Positions 18,268-29,398 of a stretch of DNA of 64,000 nt are shown piece after piece. The stretch spans positions 1,736,001 to 1,800,000 of the forward strand of contig NZ_LR134201.1 of NCBI RefSeq assembly GCF_900635955.1, written 5' to 3'. Within the stretch, counting starts at the first letter, position 1, and the number at the start of each line of letters is the position of its first letter. The notes beneath the pieces are model-generated. The model saw nothing but the letters and a program-made list of their open reading frames with translations. It was not told where the DNA came from and did not search any database. The stretch comes from Cedecea lapagei (GTDB lineage Bacteria > Pseudomonadota > Gammaproteobacteria > Enterobacterales > Enterobacteriaceae). Made by a program: the position numbers and the translations under genes.

Positions 18268-20338
18268 TCTGGCTGCGATGTTGCGCCTGCCGGGCAACAT
18301 GAAATCAGGGCAATGGCAAATTCTTGCCGGCCCGGTACTGATCCTGCTGATTCTGTCGATGATGGTGCTGCCGCTGCCGCCTTTTGTCCTCGATCTGCTG
18401 TTCACCTTTAACATCGCGCTGTCGATTATGGTGCTGCTGGTGGCGATGTTCACCCAGCGCACGCTCGACTTCGCGGCGTTTCCGACCATTCTGCTGTTCA
18501 CCACCTTACTTCGCCTGGCGCTGAACGTGGCCTCAACCCGCATCATCCTGCTCGAAGGCCATACCGGCGCGGCGGCAGCGGGTAAAGTGGTTGAGGCCTT
18601 TGGCCACTTCCTGGTTGGCGGTAACTTCGCCATCGGTATCGTGGTGTTTATCATCCTCGTTATCATCAACTTTATGGTTATCACCAAGGGTGCGGGGCGT
18701 ATCGCCGAAGTCGGCGCGCGTTTTGTGCTGGACGGGATGCCGGGTAAACAGATGGCCATTGATGCCGACCTGAACGCCGGGATCATTGGTGAAGAGGAGG
18801 CGAAAAAACGCCGCTCGGAAGTGACCCAGGAAGCTGACTTCTACGGTTCAATGGACGGTGCGAGTAAGTTCGTGCGCGGCGATGCCGTGGCGGGGCTTAT
18901 CATCATGGTGATTAACGTCGTTGGCGGCCTGATGGTCGGCGTGATCCAGCACGATATGGCGATGGGCGCGGCGGCACAAAGCTATACGCTGCTGACCATC
19001 GGTGACGGCCTTGTGGCTCAGATCCCTGCGCTGGTTATCTCCACGGCGGCGGGCGTTATCGTGACGCGTGTGGCAACCGACCAGGACGTCGGCGAGCAGA
19101 TGGTCACCCAGCTGTTTAATAACCCACGCGTGATGCTGTTAGCCGCTGGCGTACTGGGTCTGCTCGGCATGGTGCCGGGGATGCCGAACTTTGTTTTCCT
19201 GCTGTTTACCGCCGCGTTACTGGGCCTGGCCTGGTGGATGCGTGGCCGCCAGATGGCCGCGCCGGAAGCGCCTCAGCCGGTGAAAATGCCGGAAAATACG
19301 CAGGCGGTGGAAGCGACCTGGAATGACGTTCAGCTGGAAGATCCGCTCGGGATGGAGGTGGGCTATCGCCTGATCCCGATGGTTGATTTCCAGCAGGATG
19401 GAGAACTGCTCGGGCGTATTCGCAGTATCCGTAAGAAATTCGCTCAGGAGATGGGGTTCCTGCCGCCGGTGGTGCATATTCGCGACAATATGGACCTGCC
19501 GCCGGCGCGCTATCGTATTCTGATGAAGGGCGTTGAAATCGGTAGCGGGGATGCCTACCCTGGCCGCTGGCTGGCCATCAACCCCGGCACCGCCGCCGGC
19601 ACGCTGCCGGGCGAGGCGACTATCGACCCGGCCTTTGGCCTGGCCGCTATCTGGATTGAGAGCGCGCTGAAAGAGCAGGCGCAGATTCAGGGCTTCACCG
19701 TAGTCGAAGCCAGTACCGTGGTGGCGACGCATCTCAACCATCTCATCGGGCAGTTTGCGCCGGAGCTGTTTGGCCGCCAGGAGGCGCAGCAGCTGCTGGA
19801 TCGCGTGACCCAGGAGATGCCTAAGCTGACCGAAGACCTGATCCCGGCGGTGGTGACGCTCACCACGCTGCATAAGGTGCTGCAAAACCTGCTGGAAGAA
19901 AAAGTCCCGATTCGCGACATGCGCACCATTCTGGAAACGCTGGCCGAGCACGCACCGATTCAAAGTGATGCACATGAACTCACCGCCGTCGTTCGCGTGG
20001 CGCTGGGCCGGGCAATCACTCAGCAATGGTTCCCGGGAACCGGAGAAGTCCAGGTCATCGGGCTGGATGCGGCGCTTGAGCGTCTCCTGCTGCAGGCGCT
20101 TCAGGGCGGCGGCGGTCTGGAGCCGGGTCTTGCCGACCGCCTGCTGGAGCAGTCTCAGGAAGCCCTGCAGCGCCAGGAAATGCTTGGCGCACCGCCGGTT
20201 CTGTTGGTGAACCACGCGCTGCGTCCGCTGCTGGCGCGTTTCTTACGCAGAACGCTGCCGCAGCTGGTGGTCTTGTCGAGCCTCGAGCTGTCTGATAACC
20301 GTAACATCCGTATGACGGCAACGATCGGAGCGAAATAA
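18260..20338 (+). CDS. flhA: Flagellar export-gate protein FlhA
   Basis: FlhA is the central proton-driven export-gate subunit. The start at 18260 gives 692 aa, exactly the E. coli length, beginning MANLAAMLRLPGNMKS; the frame upstream of it only overlaps flhB. About eight membrane segments fill the first 330 residues, including the FHIPEP-family stretch (TKGAGRIAEVGARFVLDGMP), followed by the large cytosolic domain. It overlaps flhB by 8 bp and shares one base with flhE. Confidence 0.97.
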   Translation: MANLAAMLRLPGNMKSGQWQILAGPVLILLILSMMVLPLPPFVLDLLFTFNIALSIMVLLVAMFTQRTLDFAAFPTILLFTTLLRLALNVASTRIILLEGHTGAAAAGKVVEAFGHFLVGGNFAIGIVVFIILVIINFMVITKGAGRIAEVGARFVLDGMPGKQMAIDADLNAGIIGEEEAKKRRSEVTQEADFYGSMDGASKFVRGDAVAGLIIMVINVVGGLMVGVIQHDMAMGAAAQSYTLLTIGDGLVAQIPALVISTAAGVIVTRVATDQDVGEQMVTQLFNNPRVMLLAAGVLGLLGMVPGMPNFVFLLFTAALLGLAWWMRGRQMAAPEAPQPVKMPENTQAVEATWNDVQLEDPLGMEVGYRLIPMVDFQQDGELLGRIRSIRKKFAQEMGFLPPVVHIRDNMDLPPARYRILMKGVEIGSGDAYPGRWLAINPGTAAGTLPGEATIDPAFGLAAIWIESALKEQAQIQGFTVVEASTVVATHLNHLIGQFAPELFGRQEAQQLLDRVTQEMPKLTEDLIPAVVTLTTLHKVLQNLLEEKVPIRDMRTILETLAEHAPIQSDAHELTAVVRVALGRAITQQWFPGTGEVQVIGLDAALERLLLQALQGGGGLEPGLADRLLEQSQEALQRQEMLGAPPVLLVNHALRPLLARFLRRTLPQLVVLSSLELSDNRNIRMTATIGAK

Positions 20339-20733
20339 TGAGAGCATTACTTTTGATGCTGCTGGTGCCGTTTGGCGCGCTGGCGCTGGGTGAAGGCTCA
20401 TGGCAGGACAGCGGGATCGGCGTAACTCTGAGCAACCGTGGCGTGGCGGCATCTTCCCGCCCGCTGAAGCCGATGCAGCCCGTTGCCGGCAGAATGACGC
20501 TGATTGCCTGGACCTATGTGCTGGACGGCCCAACGCCCGCGGGGCTGACCGTCAAACTTTGTTCGCCCACCAACTGCACCCCGCTTGAGGGAGAAAACGG
20601 CACCACGCGAGGGCTGACCAATACCGATGCGAATCAGCCTTTACGTTTCGTCTGGGAAGTGCCGGGCGGCGGCGCAATGTATCCGCCGCTGCGGGTGCGC
20701 AGTAATCAGGTTATCGTTAACTACGTTCAGTGA
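20338..20733 (+). CDS. flhE: Flagellar protein FlhE, stop codon supplied by an IS
   Basis: FlhE is a small periplasmic protein that acts as a plug or chaperone preventing proton leak through the flagellar export gate. The protein is 131 aa (E. coli 130) with a signal peptide (LLLMLLVPFGALALG) and two Cys (LCSPTNC). The C-terminus VIVNYVQ is followed by TGA, which is the first three bases of the IS at 20731. The original stop was probably the TAA at 22045-22047 on the far side of the IS, so the protein sequence is unchanged. Confidence 0.93.
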   Translation: MRALLLMLLVPFGALALGEGSWQDSGIGVTLSNRGVAASSRPLKPMQPVAGRMTLIAWTYVLDGPTPAGLTVKLCSPTNCTPLEGENGTTRGLTNTDANQPLRFVWEVPGGGAMYPPLRVRSNQVIVNYVQ

Positions 20734-20755
20734 CTAGTCCTGATATAGGTTGACA
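20731..20755. repeat. Right inverted repeat of the IS3-family element
   Basis: Starts TGACTAGTCCTGA and ends GTTGACA, pairing with the left repeat. Its first three bases serve as the flhE stop codon, and the orfB stop (TAG, 20734-20736 on the minus strand) also lies in it. Confidence 0.85.
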
Positions 20756-21636
20756 GTTTTCTGTCTGTAAAACGCCTGATGAACATCATCGGGCGTTTTG
20801 TATTTCAGGGCCAGGTGTGGCCGCTCATGGTTATAGATTGCCACGGATTCTTTTACCATTTCCCGGGCCTGAGCCAGGTCTGCAGGGCGCGAGAGTAAAA
20901 ATTCATTTTTCAGGATCCCGTTTACCCGCTCAGCCAGCGCATTCTGGTAGCAGTCATAACCATCGGTCATTGAACAGGTTATTCCATTTCTTTCATGAAC
21001 TGACTGGTAAAGTACCGAACAGTATTGCAGTCCTCTGTCAGAGTGATGTACCAGCGGACCTGTCGTTTTTCTCCGCCTCAGAGCCTGTATGAATGCTTTT
21101 ACCACGTTTTCTGTCTGCAGGTTTTCCCCGACATGGTAACCCACGATTTTCTGGAGCAGGCATCCGTGACCAGACTCAGATAAGCCGTGCCGCTGCGCAG
21201 CGGAAGATAAGTTATATCAGCGACCCAGACCTGCTCTGGCTCAAGGGCGGTGACCTGTTCAGGGCCGGGTTTCAGCAGATTAGGATGCCGGTAAAAGCGA
21301 TGATGGCTGTTGGTGGTTTTGTGATATGCCCGTTTCACTGGCACCAGAAGCCGGTATTCATCCATCAGGTTAAACAGACGGTCTCGTCCAATATTCAGCC
21401 TTTTATCGGCCTGAGTGTTCAGCAGATAGTGCAGTTTACGCGTACCGATTCGCGGCTGACGGCACCTGACGCAGGCAACAAAATCAAGAACCTGAGCATG
21501 ATGTTCCTGCCGTTTTCTGCGCCTTGTGTTGTCCTGATACCATGCCTGTCTGCTGTGCCCCAGGAACTGGCATACGCGTGTAACGGTTATTTTTGGGGCC
21601 GGACTTTGCGCGAGGACTTGCCGGGCCGCTTTTTTA
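20734..21636 (-). pseudogene. IS3-family transposase OrfB, frameshifted
   Basis: This is the catalytic half of the transposase (rve integrase fold with DDE residues). It is read after a -1 shift at the T6 run 21630-21635 (AAAAAAG in sense) and runs as KKAARQVLAQSPAPKITV onward. The first Asp lies in VWVADITYL, the second in HHSDRGLQY and the Glu in NALAERVNGILKNEF. The frame breaks after VTDACSRK, where the sense strand has four A (21147-21150) and five would be needed to continue as IVGYHVGENLQTE. It is either a dead transposase or a base-call error. Confidence 0.82.
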
Positions 21637-21991
21637 CGACACTCACCCCGTAATCATTTTTCAGGACATTGATAACCGACTCAAAAAACTCAGCTTTCTG
21701 GTTTGCCAGCTCAAGCTGTTCTTCAAGTTCCCTGATTCTTTGCTCGGGTGTAAGTGGGACAGTCGTCTGAGCCACAGGCAGTTTCCTCCTCACCAGGTCA
21801 GGAAGTCCGGGGCTCCAGTCAAGCCTGCCATATTTACGCAGCCAGACAAGAACGGTGGAGCGCCCCTGAATACCATACCGCTGCTGGGCCTGCTTGTAGG
21901 TCATCTCGCCTTTTTCAACCTGATCAACAACAGCTATTTTAAAGGATAGAGGATAATCGCGTTGGGTGCGTTTGAACTCAGTCATCATCAC
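21587..21991 (-). CDS. IS3-family transposase OrfA
   Basis: This is the DNA-binding half of the IS3 transposase. The protein is 134 aa with an N-terminal helix-turn-helix (YKQAQQRYGIQGRSTVLVWL) and a C-terminal leucine-zipper-like helix (RIRELEEQLELANQKAEF). It ends 43 bp past the A6G slippery site from which OrfB is reached. An in-frame ATG two codons in is an equally good start. Confidence 0.88.
   Translation of the reverse strand: MMMTEFKRTQRDYPLSFKIAVVDQVEKGEMTYKQAQQRYGIQGRSTVLVWLRKYGRLDWSPGLPDLVRRKLPVAQTTVPLTPEQRIRELEEQLELANQKAEFFESVINVLKNDYGVSVVKKRPGKSSRKVRPQK
21629..21635 (-). other. Programmed -1 frameshift site of the IS
   Basis: In sense orientation the sequence is A AAA AAG near the end of orfA (VVKKR). 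A -1 slip here opens the orfB frame, giving the OrfAB fusion used by IS3-family elements. The site is the expected type; activity is inferred. Confidence 0.75.
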
Positions 21992-22016
21992 GTTCTCCAG
22001 ATTTCAGTCAGGAACG

Positions 22017-22041
22017 TGTCAACGCTATTCAGGACGGGTCA
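22017..22041. repeat. Left inverted repeat of the IS3-family element
   Basis: The reverse complement reads TGACCCGTCCTGA to GTTGACA, matching the right repeat. The next three bases are CAG, the target duplication, followed by TAA, the presumed original flhE stop. Confidence 0.85.
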
Positions 22042-22050
22042 CAGTAAATA

Positions 22051-22080
22051 AAAAAGGCTCATCAAATGATGAGCCTTTTT
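22051..22080. terminator. Bidirectional terminator between flhE and argS
   Basis: Stem AAAAAGGCTCATC / GATGAGCCTTTTT with an AAAT loop. It would end the flhBAE transcript and the convergent argS transcript. The IS now sits between it and flhE. Confidence 0.88.
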
Positions 22081-22101
22081 AGTCTCTGAAGCGCGTTACT
22101 A

Positions 22102-23835
22102 TTACATGCGCTCTACGGTTTCGATACCCAGGGTATCCAGACCCAGCTTGAGGGTTTTCGCGGTCAGCAGCGCCAGCTTCAGTCGGCTGTTGCGGGTGGT
22201 TTCGTCAGCGGCGCTCAGAATAGGGCAGTGCTCGTAGAAGCCGGAGAACAGGCCGGCAACGTCGTAGAGGTAGGCACACATCACGTGCGGCGTTCCGTCG
22301 CGGGCAACCACGTTCAGAGTCTCTTCAAACTGCAGCAGGCGAGCGGCCAGCTGGGCTTCGCGATCTTCAGTAATCACGACCTTCGCTTTCAGCAGCTCGG
22401 CTTCGTCGAGGTTCGCTTTACGGAATACGGAGAGCACGCGAGTGTAGGCATACTGCATATACGGCGCCGTGTTGCCTTCGAAGGCCAGCATATTGTCCCA
22501 GTCGAAGATGTAGTCGGTGGTGCGGCTCTTGGAGAGGTCCGCGTATTTCACCGCGCCAATGCCCACCGCCTGCGCCAGATTTTCCAGCTCTTCGGCCGAC
22601 ATCTCAGGGTTCTTCGCCGCCACCAGACCACGAGCGCGCTCCATGGCCTCATCCAGCAGGTCGGTCAGCTTCACGGTGCCGCCGGAGCGGGTTTTGAACG
22701 GCTTACCGTCCTTGCCCAGCATCATGCCGAACATCTGGTGCTCCAGCGTGACGGACTCAGGCACGTAGCCTGCTTTGCGCACGATGGTCCACGCCTGCAT
22801 CAGGTGCTGGTGCTGACGGGAGTCGATGAAATAGAGCACGCGGTCGGCATGCAGGGTTTCGTAGCGGTATTTCGCGCAGGCGATATCGGTGGTGGTGTAC
22901 AGGTAGCCGCCATCCTTCTTCTGGATGATAACGCCCATCGGGTCGCCGTCTTTGTTCTTGAACTCGTCCAGGAACACGACGGTTGCGCCTTCACTCTCTA
23001 CCGCCAGGCCTTGCTCTTTCAGGTCGGCAACGATGCCCGGCAGCATAGGGTTGTAGAGGCTCTCGCCCATCACGTCATCGCGGGTCAGGGTCACGTTCAG
23101 GCGCTGGTACGTTTTCTGGTTCTGCGTCATAGTGATGTCGACCAGCTTGCGCCACATCTCACGGCAGTATTCATCGCCGCCCTGCAGTTTAACTACGTAG
23201 CCGCGCGCGCGTTCGGCAAAAGCTTCGTCTTCGTCATAGTGTTTTTTGGCTGCGCGATAAAACTCTTCCAGGTCGGCCAGGGCCATTTCGCCTGCGTTTT
23301 CCTGCTGCTGCTTCTCGAGGTAAGCGATAAGCATGCCGAACTGGGTACCCCAGTCGCCGACGTGGTTCGCCCGGATGACTTTGTGACCCAGGAATTCGAG
23401 GGTACGTACGGCGGCATCGCCGATAATGGTGGAGCGGATATGGCCCACGTGCATCTCTTTGGCCACGTTCGGCGCGGAATAGTCCACAACGATAGTTTGC
23501 GGTTCAGACACGCTGACGCCAACGCGATCGGACGCTACGGCCTCATCGATGTTTTTCGCCAGAAACGCCGGGTCGAGGAAAATATTGATAAAGCCTGGGC
23601 CTGCAATTTCAACTTTGCTGGCGATCCCGGTCAGTTCGAGATTTGCGATGACCTTCTCTGCGACCTGTCGCGGCGGCATGCCCAGCGTTTTAGCAACGGA
23701 CATCACGCCATTGGCCTGATAGTCGCCGAACTGGACTTTTGCCGACTGACGAACCTGCGGCTCGCAGTCCGCGGGTGCGCCTGCAGCAATCAGCGCCTGG
23801 CTGACTTTTTCTGAGAGAAGAGACTGAATATTCAC
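22102..23835 (-). CDS. argS: Arginine-tRNA ligase
   Basis: ArgS charges tRNA-Arg. The protein is 577 aa, the same as E. coli ArgS. The class I HIGH motif appears as MHVGHIRS in [17 protein letters not shown], and the KMSKS-equivalent region as [18 protein letters not shown]. The C-terminal anticodon-binding domain ends ETVERM. It is transcribed convergently to flhE. Confidence 0.97.
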   Translation of the reverse strand: MNIQSLLSEKVSQALIAAGAPADCEPQVRQSAKVQFGDYQANGVMSVAKTLGMPPRQVAEKVIANLELTGIASKVEIAGPGFINIFLDPAFLAKNIDEAVASDRVGVSVSEPQTIVVDYSAPNVAKEMHVGHIRSTIIGDAAVRTLEFLGHKVIRANHVGDWGTQFGMLIAYLEKQQQENAGEMALADLEEFYRAAKKHYDEDEAFAERARGYVVKLQGGDEYCREMWRKLVDITMTQNQKTYQRLNVTLTRDDVMGESLYNPMLPGIVADLKEQGLAVESEGATVVFLDEFKNKDGDPMGVIIQKKDGGYLYTTTDIACAKYRYETLHADRVLYFIDSRQHQHLMQAWTIVRKAGYVPESVTLEHQMFGMMLGKDGKPFKTRSGGTVKLTDLLDEAMERARGLVAAKNPEMSAEELENLAQAVGIGAVKYADLSKSRTTDYIFDWDNMLAFEGNTAPYMQYAYTRVLSVFRKANLDEAELLKAKVVITEDREAQLAARLLQFEETLNVVARDGTPHVMCAYLYDVAGLFSGFYEHCPILSAADETTRNSRLKLALLTAKTLKLGLDTLGIETVERM

Positions 23836-24079
23836 CGGGATACCTTACAATTTGTACTGGGCCGCCGCGTCTGGGGCCGCCTGAAAATGAGGAACGAAAC
23901 AGGGCGTGAGTATAACGTTATTTACACTCTGACGTCAGCAAAAGCCTTGCTCACGGGGAGCGCAATTATTATTAACGGCGCAATGAATAACCATTCATCT
24001 GATTTTGAACCCGGCGGGGAGTTGGCTCCCTTCCTGGAACAGGGTAGATTACGCGCTTTCTAAAAAAGAGGATGGCGGC

Positions 24080-24646
24080 ATGGCTAACTGGCAGGCGGTA
24101 GAAGAACTGCATGATATTTCGGCGGATCTGCCGAGATTTACGAAAGCGTTAACAGAACTTGCCACCCGAGTTGGGCTGGAAATCGCGCCGCTTGAGGCCG
24201 ATCACATTTCTTTGCGCTGCCATCAGAACACGACCGCCGAGCGCTGGCGCTCAGGGCTGGAAAAATGCGGCAGCCTGCTGAGCGAAAATATTATCAACGG
24301 TCGTCCCATCTGCCTGTTCAAGCTGGATGAGCCGGTAAACGTAGAGCACTGGCAGTTTACGGTGGTGGAGTTGCCGTGGCCGGGTGAAAAGCGCTATCCG
24401 CATGAAGGCTGGGAGCATATTGAAATTGTGCTGCCGGGCGAACCGGCAACCCTGAATGCGCGGGCGCTGGACCTTCTGTCCGATGCCGGGCTGCGTGAAA
24501 CCGGGATTTCGGTGAAAACCAGCTCGCCTAAAGGCGAGCGCGAAAGATTACCGAACCCAACGCTCGCGGTCACCGACGGTAAAGTCACTATAAAATTCCA
24601 TCCCTGGACTCTCGAACAGATCGTCGCCAGCGAACAGGCCGACTGA
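24080..24646 (+). CDS. yecM: VOC-fold protein YecM
   Basis: This is a conserved protein of unknown function with the vicinal-oxygen-chelate (glyoxalase-like) fold. From the ATG at 24080 it is 188 aa and begins MANWQAVEELHDIS like E. coli YecM; an upstream in-frame extension to 24005 is not conserved. Candidate metal ligands include the His of ADHISLRC and the His/Glu of GWEHIEIVL. It stands next to argS as in E. coli. Its stop abuts the convergent aminotransferase gene. Confidence 0.9.
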   Translation: MANWQAVEELHDISADLPRFTKALTELATRVGLEIAPLEADHISLRCHQNTTAERWRSGLEKCGSLLSENIINGRPICLFKLDEPVNVEHWQFTVVELPWPGEKRYPHEGWEHIEIVLPGEPATLNARALDLLSDAGLRETGISVKTSSPKGERERLPNPTLAVTDGKVTIKFHPWTLEQIVASEQAD

Positions 24647-25786
24647 TTAACGCTGCTTCATTGCGTTCTGCAGGCGGCGGATAGCTTCATCAAGTACCGC
24701 CGCGGTACAGCCAAAGTTGATCCTTACAAACCGCGTCTCGCCGAAATCTGCACCGGCTGAGAAACCGAGCCCGGCGTCAAGGAAGAACTGCGCCGGGTTT
24801 TCCACGCCCAATTCGCTTGCGTCAACCCATCCGAGGTAGCTTGCTTCCGGGGGGTGGATGCTCAAGCCTGGAATGCCGTTGACCGCCTCGCTCAGTTTGT
24901 CACGGTTAGCGCGCAGATAAACCAGCAGCGCCTGGAGCCAGGGCTCACCTTCTCGCCATGCTGCGGCCGCCGCCGTCAGGGCAAGGATATCTACCTCAGG
25001 AACAATACCTGCGCGCGCGGCTTTGAATTTACGGCGCAGTTCAGCGTTTGGGATCACGGCGACCGATGCGCCAAGCCCGGCTATATTGAAGGTTTTAGAC
25101 GGGGAGAGCAGGGTAATCGAACGCTGGGCTGCGTCTTCGCTTAACGTCGCGAAGGGGATATGTTTTGCACCTGGCTCAAGCAGCAAATCGCAGTGGATCT
25201 CATCTGAACAGACGGTTAAATCGTGGCGTTGCGCAAAAGTCAGCTGCTGTTCCAGCTCATCACGGCGGTAAACCGTGCCGCCGGGATTTTGCGGATTGCA
25301 CAGCATCAACAGCTTTTCGCTGCCCGTTATGCTTGCTTTTAATGAGTCAAGGTCGATAACCCAGCGTTTTTCTTCCAGCCTGAGCGGCGCATTGAGCTGG
25401 GGACGCTGGGCAAGGAGAGCGGCTTTGCGAAACGGTGGATAGATGGGCGTCGGGGCGATGGTGGATTCAGATGCCGAGGTAAAGGCGCGAACGGAGAGGT
25501 TCAGCCCCGACACCACGCCGGGTAAAAATACCAACCACTCAGGCCTGATGCGCCAGTGATAGCGGACGGCAAGCCTTTCGGTGATGATATCGATAAGCTC
25601 AGTCGGACGCGCGCCATAGCCAAAAACACCGTGCTGGATACGCGCCTGCAGCGCCTCTGCGATGCAGGGCGGCGAACGAAAATCCATGTCGGCAATCCAC
25701 ATCGGTAGCACGTTTTGAGAAAATTTATTCCACTTCAGGCTATCGCTGTGACGCCTGTCGATCCCTTCATCAAAATTGAATGCCAT
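24647..25786 (-). CDS. MalY/PatB-family PLP enzyme (probable C-S lyase)
   Basis: This is a fold-type I pyridoxal-phosphate enzyme of the MalY/PatB group, which usually cleaves cystathionine or other cysteine conjugates. The protein is 379 aa. It starts FDEGIDRRHSDSLKWNKF and has PMWIADMDF, CNPQNPGGTVY, CSDEIHCDLLL and the PLP-lysine motif SPSKTFNIAGL. A six-C run in the coding strand (24848-24853) is in frame here. The gene separates yecM and cutC, which are neighbours in E. coli. The substrate is not known. Confidence 0.85.
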   Translation of the reverse strand: MAFNFDEGIDRRHSDSLKWNKFSQNVLPMWIADMDFRSPPCIAEALQARIQHGVFGYGARPTELIDIITERLAVRYHWRIRPEWLVFLPGVVSGLNLSVRAFTSASESTIAPTPIYPPFRKAALLAQRPQLNAPLRLEEKRWVIDLDSLKASITGSEKLLMLCNPQNPGGTVYRRDELEQQLTFAQRHDLTVCSDEIHCDLLLEPGAKHIPFATLSEDAAQRSITLLSPSKTFNIAGLGASVAVIPNAELRRKFKAARAGIVPEVDILALTAAAAAWREGEPWLQALLVYLRANRDKLSEAVNGIPGLSIHPPEASYLGWVDASELGVENPAQFFLDAGLGFSAGADFGETRFVRINFGCTAAVLDEAIRRLQNAMKQR

Positions 25787-25876
25787 AGTACGCTACCTTG
25801 TTGTGAATTTAGTTTCAGATGATCATCCCGGACCAGGGACACCACCGGTGAACTGCAGTTTTTTTAGGAGTTATCA

Positions 25877-26627
25877 ATGGCTTTGCTTGAAATATGCTGT
25901 TATGGAATAGATTGTGCTGTCACTGCAGAACAAGCCGGCGCGGACAGAATTGAACTCTGTTCGGCGCCTAAAGAAGGGGGGGCTGACGCCTTCCGCAGGC
26001 GTTTTACGTCAGGTCAGACAAAAGGTCTCGATCCCCGTCCATCCGATTATACGCCCCCGGGGCGGAGATTTTTGCTACACCGACGGTGAATTTGCCACCA
26101 TGCTCGAGGATATCGTCTTCGTGCGTGAACTCGGGTTTCCCGGCATGGTGATCGGCATGCTTGATGAGGACGGCAATATCGACCTGCCGCGAATGGAAAA
26201 GGTGATGCAGGCCGCCGCAGGGATGGCCGTGACGTTCCACCGCGCTTTCGATATGTGCCATCACCCTTTGCTGGCAGTCGAGCAACTTGCGGCATTAGGC
26301 GTGGCGAGAATACTGACCTCCGGCCAGCAGCAAACGGCCGAAACAGGAATCTCACTTCTTCGGGAACTAAAACAGCATTCCCGTGCTCCAATAATCATGG
26401 CTGGCGCAGGCGTGCGTCTCAGTAATGTGAGCAAGTTTGTTGAAAACGGTATTGAGGAGCTTCACAGCTCCGCAGGACGGTCGGTTCCCTCACCGATGCG
26501 TTACCGTAAAGCTGGCGTGTCGATGAGCGCTGATGCTGAGGCCGATGAGTTTAATCGTTACTGTGTGGATGCAGAGGCAGTGGCGGCGATGAAAAACGCG
26601 CTGGCGGGCGTAAAACCGTCGCACTGA
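25877..26627 (+). pseudogene. cutC: CutC family protein, frameshifted at a G7 run
   Basis: CutC is a TIM-barrel protein linked to copper homeostasis, with debated function. The ATG at 25877 (AGGAG upstream) gives [19 protein letters not shown] and 34 normal residues to APKEGG. The run of seven G at 25976-25982 then shifts the frame. With six G the reading continues [20 protein letters not shown] and matches CutC to the end, about 250 aa in all. As written only a 70-aa product is made. It may be a real mutation or a base-calling error. Confidence 0.85.
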
Positions 26628-26678
26628 AAAGATTTTTACCGTGCATCATGTCGCCCAATATGATGCTTGCTCGTACCA

Positions 26679-26707
26679 GGCCCCGGCGGATTGCTGGGGC
26701 TTTTTTT
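26679..26707 (+). terminator. Terminator after cutC
   Basis: GCCCC / GGGGC stem, with a further partly paired inner stretch, followed by seven T. Confidence 0.75.
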
Positions 26708-26852
26708 ATTTTGTAACCCGCGAAGCGTTATGTAACCCGTTCTGCATTTTTTGTACACATTGTTTAAGTTCGTTTTCCAGTCACTTACGTTACAAAACAC
26801 CTGATTGTGAATAATCCTCTCCGACAACTATCAACGTTAGAGGGAATTAAAA

Positions 26853-27131
26853 ATGAAAAAAATGACTGCAACCGTGATCCTGGCTCTGTCATCCGTCTTT
26901 GCGTCAGCCGCTTTCGCTGCCCCACTGCCTGAACTTGTGAAGGATAGCCTCGGTGGCCAGGAGCAAATTGGTGTTGTATCCATCAATGGCGTGAGCGGTA
27001 GCACCGACGACGCCATCCATCAGCTGCGGGAGAAGGGCCAGGATATTGGCGGCAGCAAAATTCATATCACCAGTCTCGGTACACCGGGTGACTCCAGCCT
27101 GTGGAGCGGTACCGCGCAGGTTTATCGCTAA
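26853..27131 (+). CDS. DUF1471 (YhcN/BhsA-like) periplasmic protein
   Basis: A small secreted protein of 92 aa with a signal peptide ending ASAAFA. The mature part is one DUF1471 domain (IGVVSINGVSGSTDDAIHQL ... HITSLGTPGDSSLWSGTAQVYR), the family of BhsA, McbA, YahO and YhcN, which are often stress-induced and linked to biofilm. The exact paralogue cannot be assigned. It stands alone with its own terminator, where E. coli K-12 has torYZ. Confidence 0.8.
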   Translation: MKKMTATVILALSSVFASAAFAAPLPELVKDSLGGQEQIGVVSINGVSGSTDDAIHQLREKGQDIGGSKIHITSLGTPGDSSLWSGTAQVYR

Positions 27132-27146
27132 CTGACGGCGAGAAAA

Positions 27147-27173
27147 GAAAACCGGCTTTCGCCGGTTTTTTTA
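27147..27173 (+). terminator. Terminator after the DUF1471 gene
   Basis: AAACCGGC / GCCGGTTT stem with a TTTC loop and a run of seven T. The convergent cmoB gene ends just beyond it, so it may serve both strands. Confidence 0.85.
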
Positions 27174-27181
27174 AGTGCAGC

Positions 27182-28932
<1,751 letters not shown>

Positions 28933-29328
28933 TTAATGGAGCGAGAAAACCAACTCCCATGGCATATACCATAAGTTGGCCAGCACCATCAGCAGCAGCG
29001 AACACCAGGTGGCGCCCATGCCGGAACGGCGCCAGCGAATCAGCCGGTGGTGGTATCCGTAGTAATGCAGCAGGCGTCCCGCCAGCAGCATAAGACCGCA
29101 AATATGCACCATCCAGGTCTGGGCTCCGTCCATCTCCATCAGCAATAAAAGCAGGAGGGCGATGGGAATATATTCAACCGCGTTGCCGTGAATACGAATC
29201 GCACTCTGGAGTTCACTAAAGCCGCCGTCGCCGTAGGAAACGCGGTACTGCATGCGCAGGCGAACGACGTCGAAGGAAAACTTAATTAACAGCAAAGCAG
29301 CCAGCACCGCATATAGCGCGCTTACCAT
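28933..29328 (-). CDS. yecN: MAPEG-family membrane protein YecN
   Basis: A small integral membrane protein of the MAPEG superfamily (eicosanoid/glutathione metabolism-like; bacterial role unknown). The protein is 131 aa with four hydrophobic helices; the conserved RMQYRVSYGD and ESAIRIHGNAVEYIP-like stretches are present. Position between cmoA and yecE is as in E. coli. Confidence 0.88.
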   Translation of the reverse strand: MVSALYAVLAALLLIKFSFDVVRLRMQYRVSYGDGGFSELQSAIRIHGNAVEYIPIALLLLLLMEMDGAQTWMVHICGLMLLAGRLLHYYGYHHRLIRWRRSGMGATWCSLLLMVLANLWYMPWELVFSLH

Positions 29329-29398
29329 ATTAACTCCATGTCGAAACAGTTACGGCTTCCGCTATGATAGCTTGCAACCGGTGTGCTGTCGCTAGCGG

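Larger units (their letters stand above)
20731..22041 (-). mobile_element. IS3-family insertion sequence, 1311 bp
   Basis: A complete element with imperfect 25-bp inverted repeats (18 of 25 bases identical) at 20731-20755 and 22017-22041. Both ends read TGAC..GTCCTGA.......GTTGACA inward. It is flanked by a 3-bp target duplication, CAG at 20728-20730 and 22042-22044, as expected for IS3. It carries orfA and orfB on the minus strand with a programmed -1 frameshift signal (A6G in sense). I could not name the specific IS. orfB has an extra frameshift, so this copy may be unable to move by itself. Confidence 0.9.

Noticed and set aside
22228..23814. 528-codon open frame antisense to argS
   Set aside because: Mirror frame of a conserved high-GC gene; no start signal or domain.
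24848..24853. C6 run in the MalY-like gene as another frameshift
   Set aside because: The reading SIHPPEASYLGW passes through it in frame; the gene is full length.
26636..26827. 63-aa frame on the minus strand after cutC
   Set aside because: It runs through the cutC terminator hairpin and has no ribosome site or similarity I recognise.
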